Assembly (NCBI GenBank): GCA_938008595.1
Contig: CALLKD010000116.1
Coordinates: forward strand, 1 to 6,045
Direction: 5' to 3'
Length of the DNA stretch: 6,045 nt
Origin: an uncultured bacterium
GTDB taxonomy: Bacteria; Patescibacteriota; Minisyncoccia; Phycocordibacterales; Phycocordibacteraceae
Position 1 is the first letter of the stretch. Every line of letters begins with the position of its first letter. The notes under the pieces were generated by a model. The model made no database searches, was not told where the DNA came from, and saw only the letters and a program-made list of their open reading frames with translations. The position numbers and the translations under genes are program-made. Positions 5,729-6,045 of this stretch are shown piece after piece.

Positions 5729-5948
5729 GTTCGATATGACAGATGGATACCATCAGTTCCCTCTGGCGGAAGAAGCAAAGAAAGCTACAGCATTCATCAC
5801 TCCAATCGGACTATTCGAGTTCAACCGGGTAGTGATGGGACTCAGCGGGTCAGGATCCAACTTCCAGGAGCGAATGTCCATGGAAGTGCTCGTTGGTCTG
5901 TTATACATGATATGCGAGGTGTATCTTGATGACATATTGCATCGCTGA
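5685..5948 (+). pseudogene. pol: RT palm of Ty3/gypsy pol, frame-shifted and truncated
   Basis: This frame continues the RT that begins in the 2804-5728 frame. It reads MLQRIGTRRPTHFAKFD, then MTDGYHQFPLAEEAKKATAF, FNRVVMGLSGSGSNFQ and VYLDDIL. The first catalytic Asp is in KFDMTDGYH (5733-5735) and the other two are in YLDD (5922-5933). The nominal ATG at 5685 is an internal Met, not a start. Only seven bases separate LN of the upstream frame from this Met; in related elements as I recall them about 15 residues lie there, including a PIPNI-type motif. A deletion of about 38 bases is therefore likely and explains the frame change. After DIL the frame meets TGA (5946-5948), and the sequence turns into copia-like RT. 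Thumb, RNase H and integrase are missing downstream. Confidence 0.8.
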
Positions 5949-6045
5949 ACGTGAGAAGAAGTTTACGGCTATCGGCGACATTACCGGAGCATATCTGAAT
6001 GCAGAGATGCCAACCCATGAAAAAGTGATGTCATCATTGATAATC
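5944..6045 (+). CDS. Ty1/copia-type reverse transcriptase fragment, open at window end
   Basis: Read from 5944 the frame gives AEREKKFTAIGDITGAYLNA, then EMPTHEKVMSSLII up to the window edge. The core GDITGAYLNAEMP is the form of the first catalytic motif of Ty1/copia RT (D-[IV]-x-GAYL-x-A-x-MP, with V-M following), in which the Asp of GDI is catalytic. Ty3-type RT has a different motif here (KFDMTDGYHQ, seen just upstream). The fragment lacks its own 5' part: the frame runs back without a stop into the Ty3 YLDD region, but that part is only an out-of-phase reading. Whether the copia element continues beyond the window cannot be seen. Only about 30 residues support the call, but the motif is distinctive. 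Confidence 0.65.

Larger units (their letters stand above)
2204..5943 (+). mobile_element. 5' part of a Ty3/gypsy retrotransposon (right copy), truncated in RT
   Basis: This segment holds a candidate LTR/leader, a Gag-protease-RT frame (2804-5728) and a frame-shifted RT palm (5685-5948). It ends at the YLDD catalytic box, where a Ty1/copia-like RT sequence takes over. RNase H and integrase expected downstream are absent, whereas exactly those domains lie upstream at 3-2075. The right boundary is set by the change of homology around 5936-5962. The left boundary depends on which LTR model is right. Motif wording suggests both halves come from one family, but without overlap between them this cannot be proved here. 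Confidence 0.7.

Noticed and set aside
5600..5940. Reverse transcriptase of a retron, group II intron or diversity-generating element
   Set aside because: The adjacent CCHC knuckle, retropepsin, RNase H and chromodomain integrase show an LTR retrotransposon. No intron domains, msr/msd or template-variable repeat pair was seen.

Overview
The window is eukaryotic transposable-element DNA. No host gene was recognised, and there is no bacterial operon, tRNA or rRNA. Nearly everything belongs to a Ty3/gypsy (Metaviridae) LTR retrotransposon of the chromodomain-bearing type, all on the + strand. The host cannot be named from sequence. The wording of the RT and integrase motifs (MLQRIGTRRP, LAYSKEENGIVERANKEV) and of the C-terminal chromodomain recalls elements I associate with oomycetes, other protists and some fungi; this is memory-based inference.

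Layout. Positions 3-2075 hold the 3' half of a pol gene: end of the RT (thumb/connection), RNase H, a linker, then integrase with HHCC zinc finger, D,D35E core, GPF module and chromodomain. This half carries two compensating one-base frameshifts, both in C-runs, bracketing the RNase H-integrase linker. Positions 2076-2803 are non-coding. They sit where an LTR plus leader should be and contain candidate polypurine tracts, a candidate primer-binding site, several hairpins and four ATTGCG motifs. Positions 2804-5728 are one long frame: Gag (capsid-like region and CCHC knuckle), aspartic protease with an unusual Cys-rich stretch, and the RT fingers. RT then continues in another frame (5685-5948) after what looks like a deletion of roughly 38 nt, up to the YLDD catalytic box. 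Directly after YLDDIL the sequence changes to a Ty1/copia-type RT fragment (about 5944-6045) that runs off the window.

The order is therefore [RT end-RNase H-integrase-chromodomain]-[one LTR/leader]-[Gag-protease-RT start]-[copia RT]. The two Ty3 halves almost complement each other (only about 60 RT residues would be missing) but are in swapped order. This suggests two tandem copies sharing one LTR, both cut in RT, or a circularly permuted insertion of a one-LTR circle. With frameshifts, an RT deletion and truncation by a copia sequence, the window cannot encode a complete active element. I see no novel defence or other new system. The points worth checking are the permuted architecture, the Ty3/copia RT-to-RT junction, the paired C-run indels, the Cys-rich protease insert and the AT-rich patch around it.
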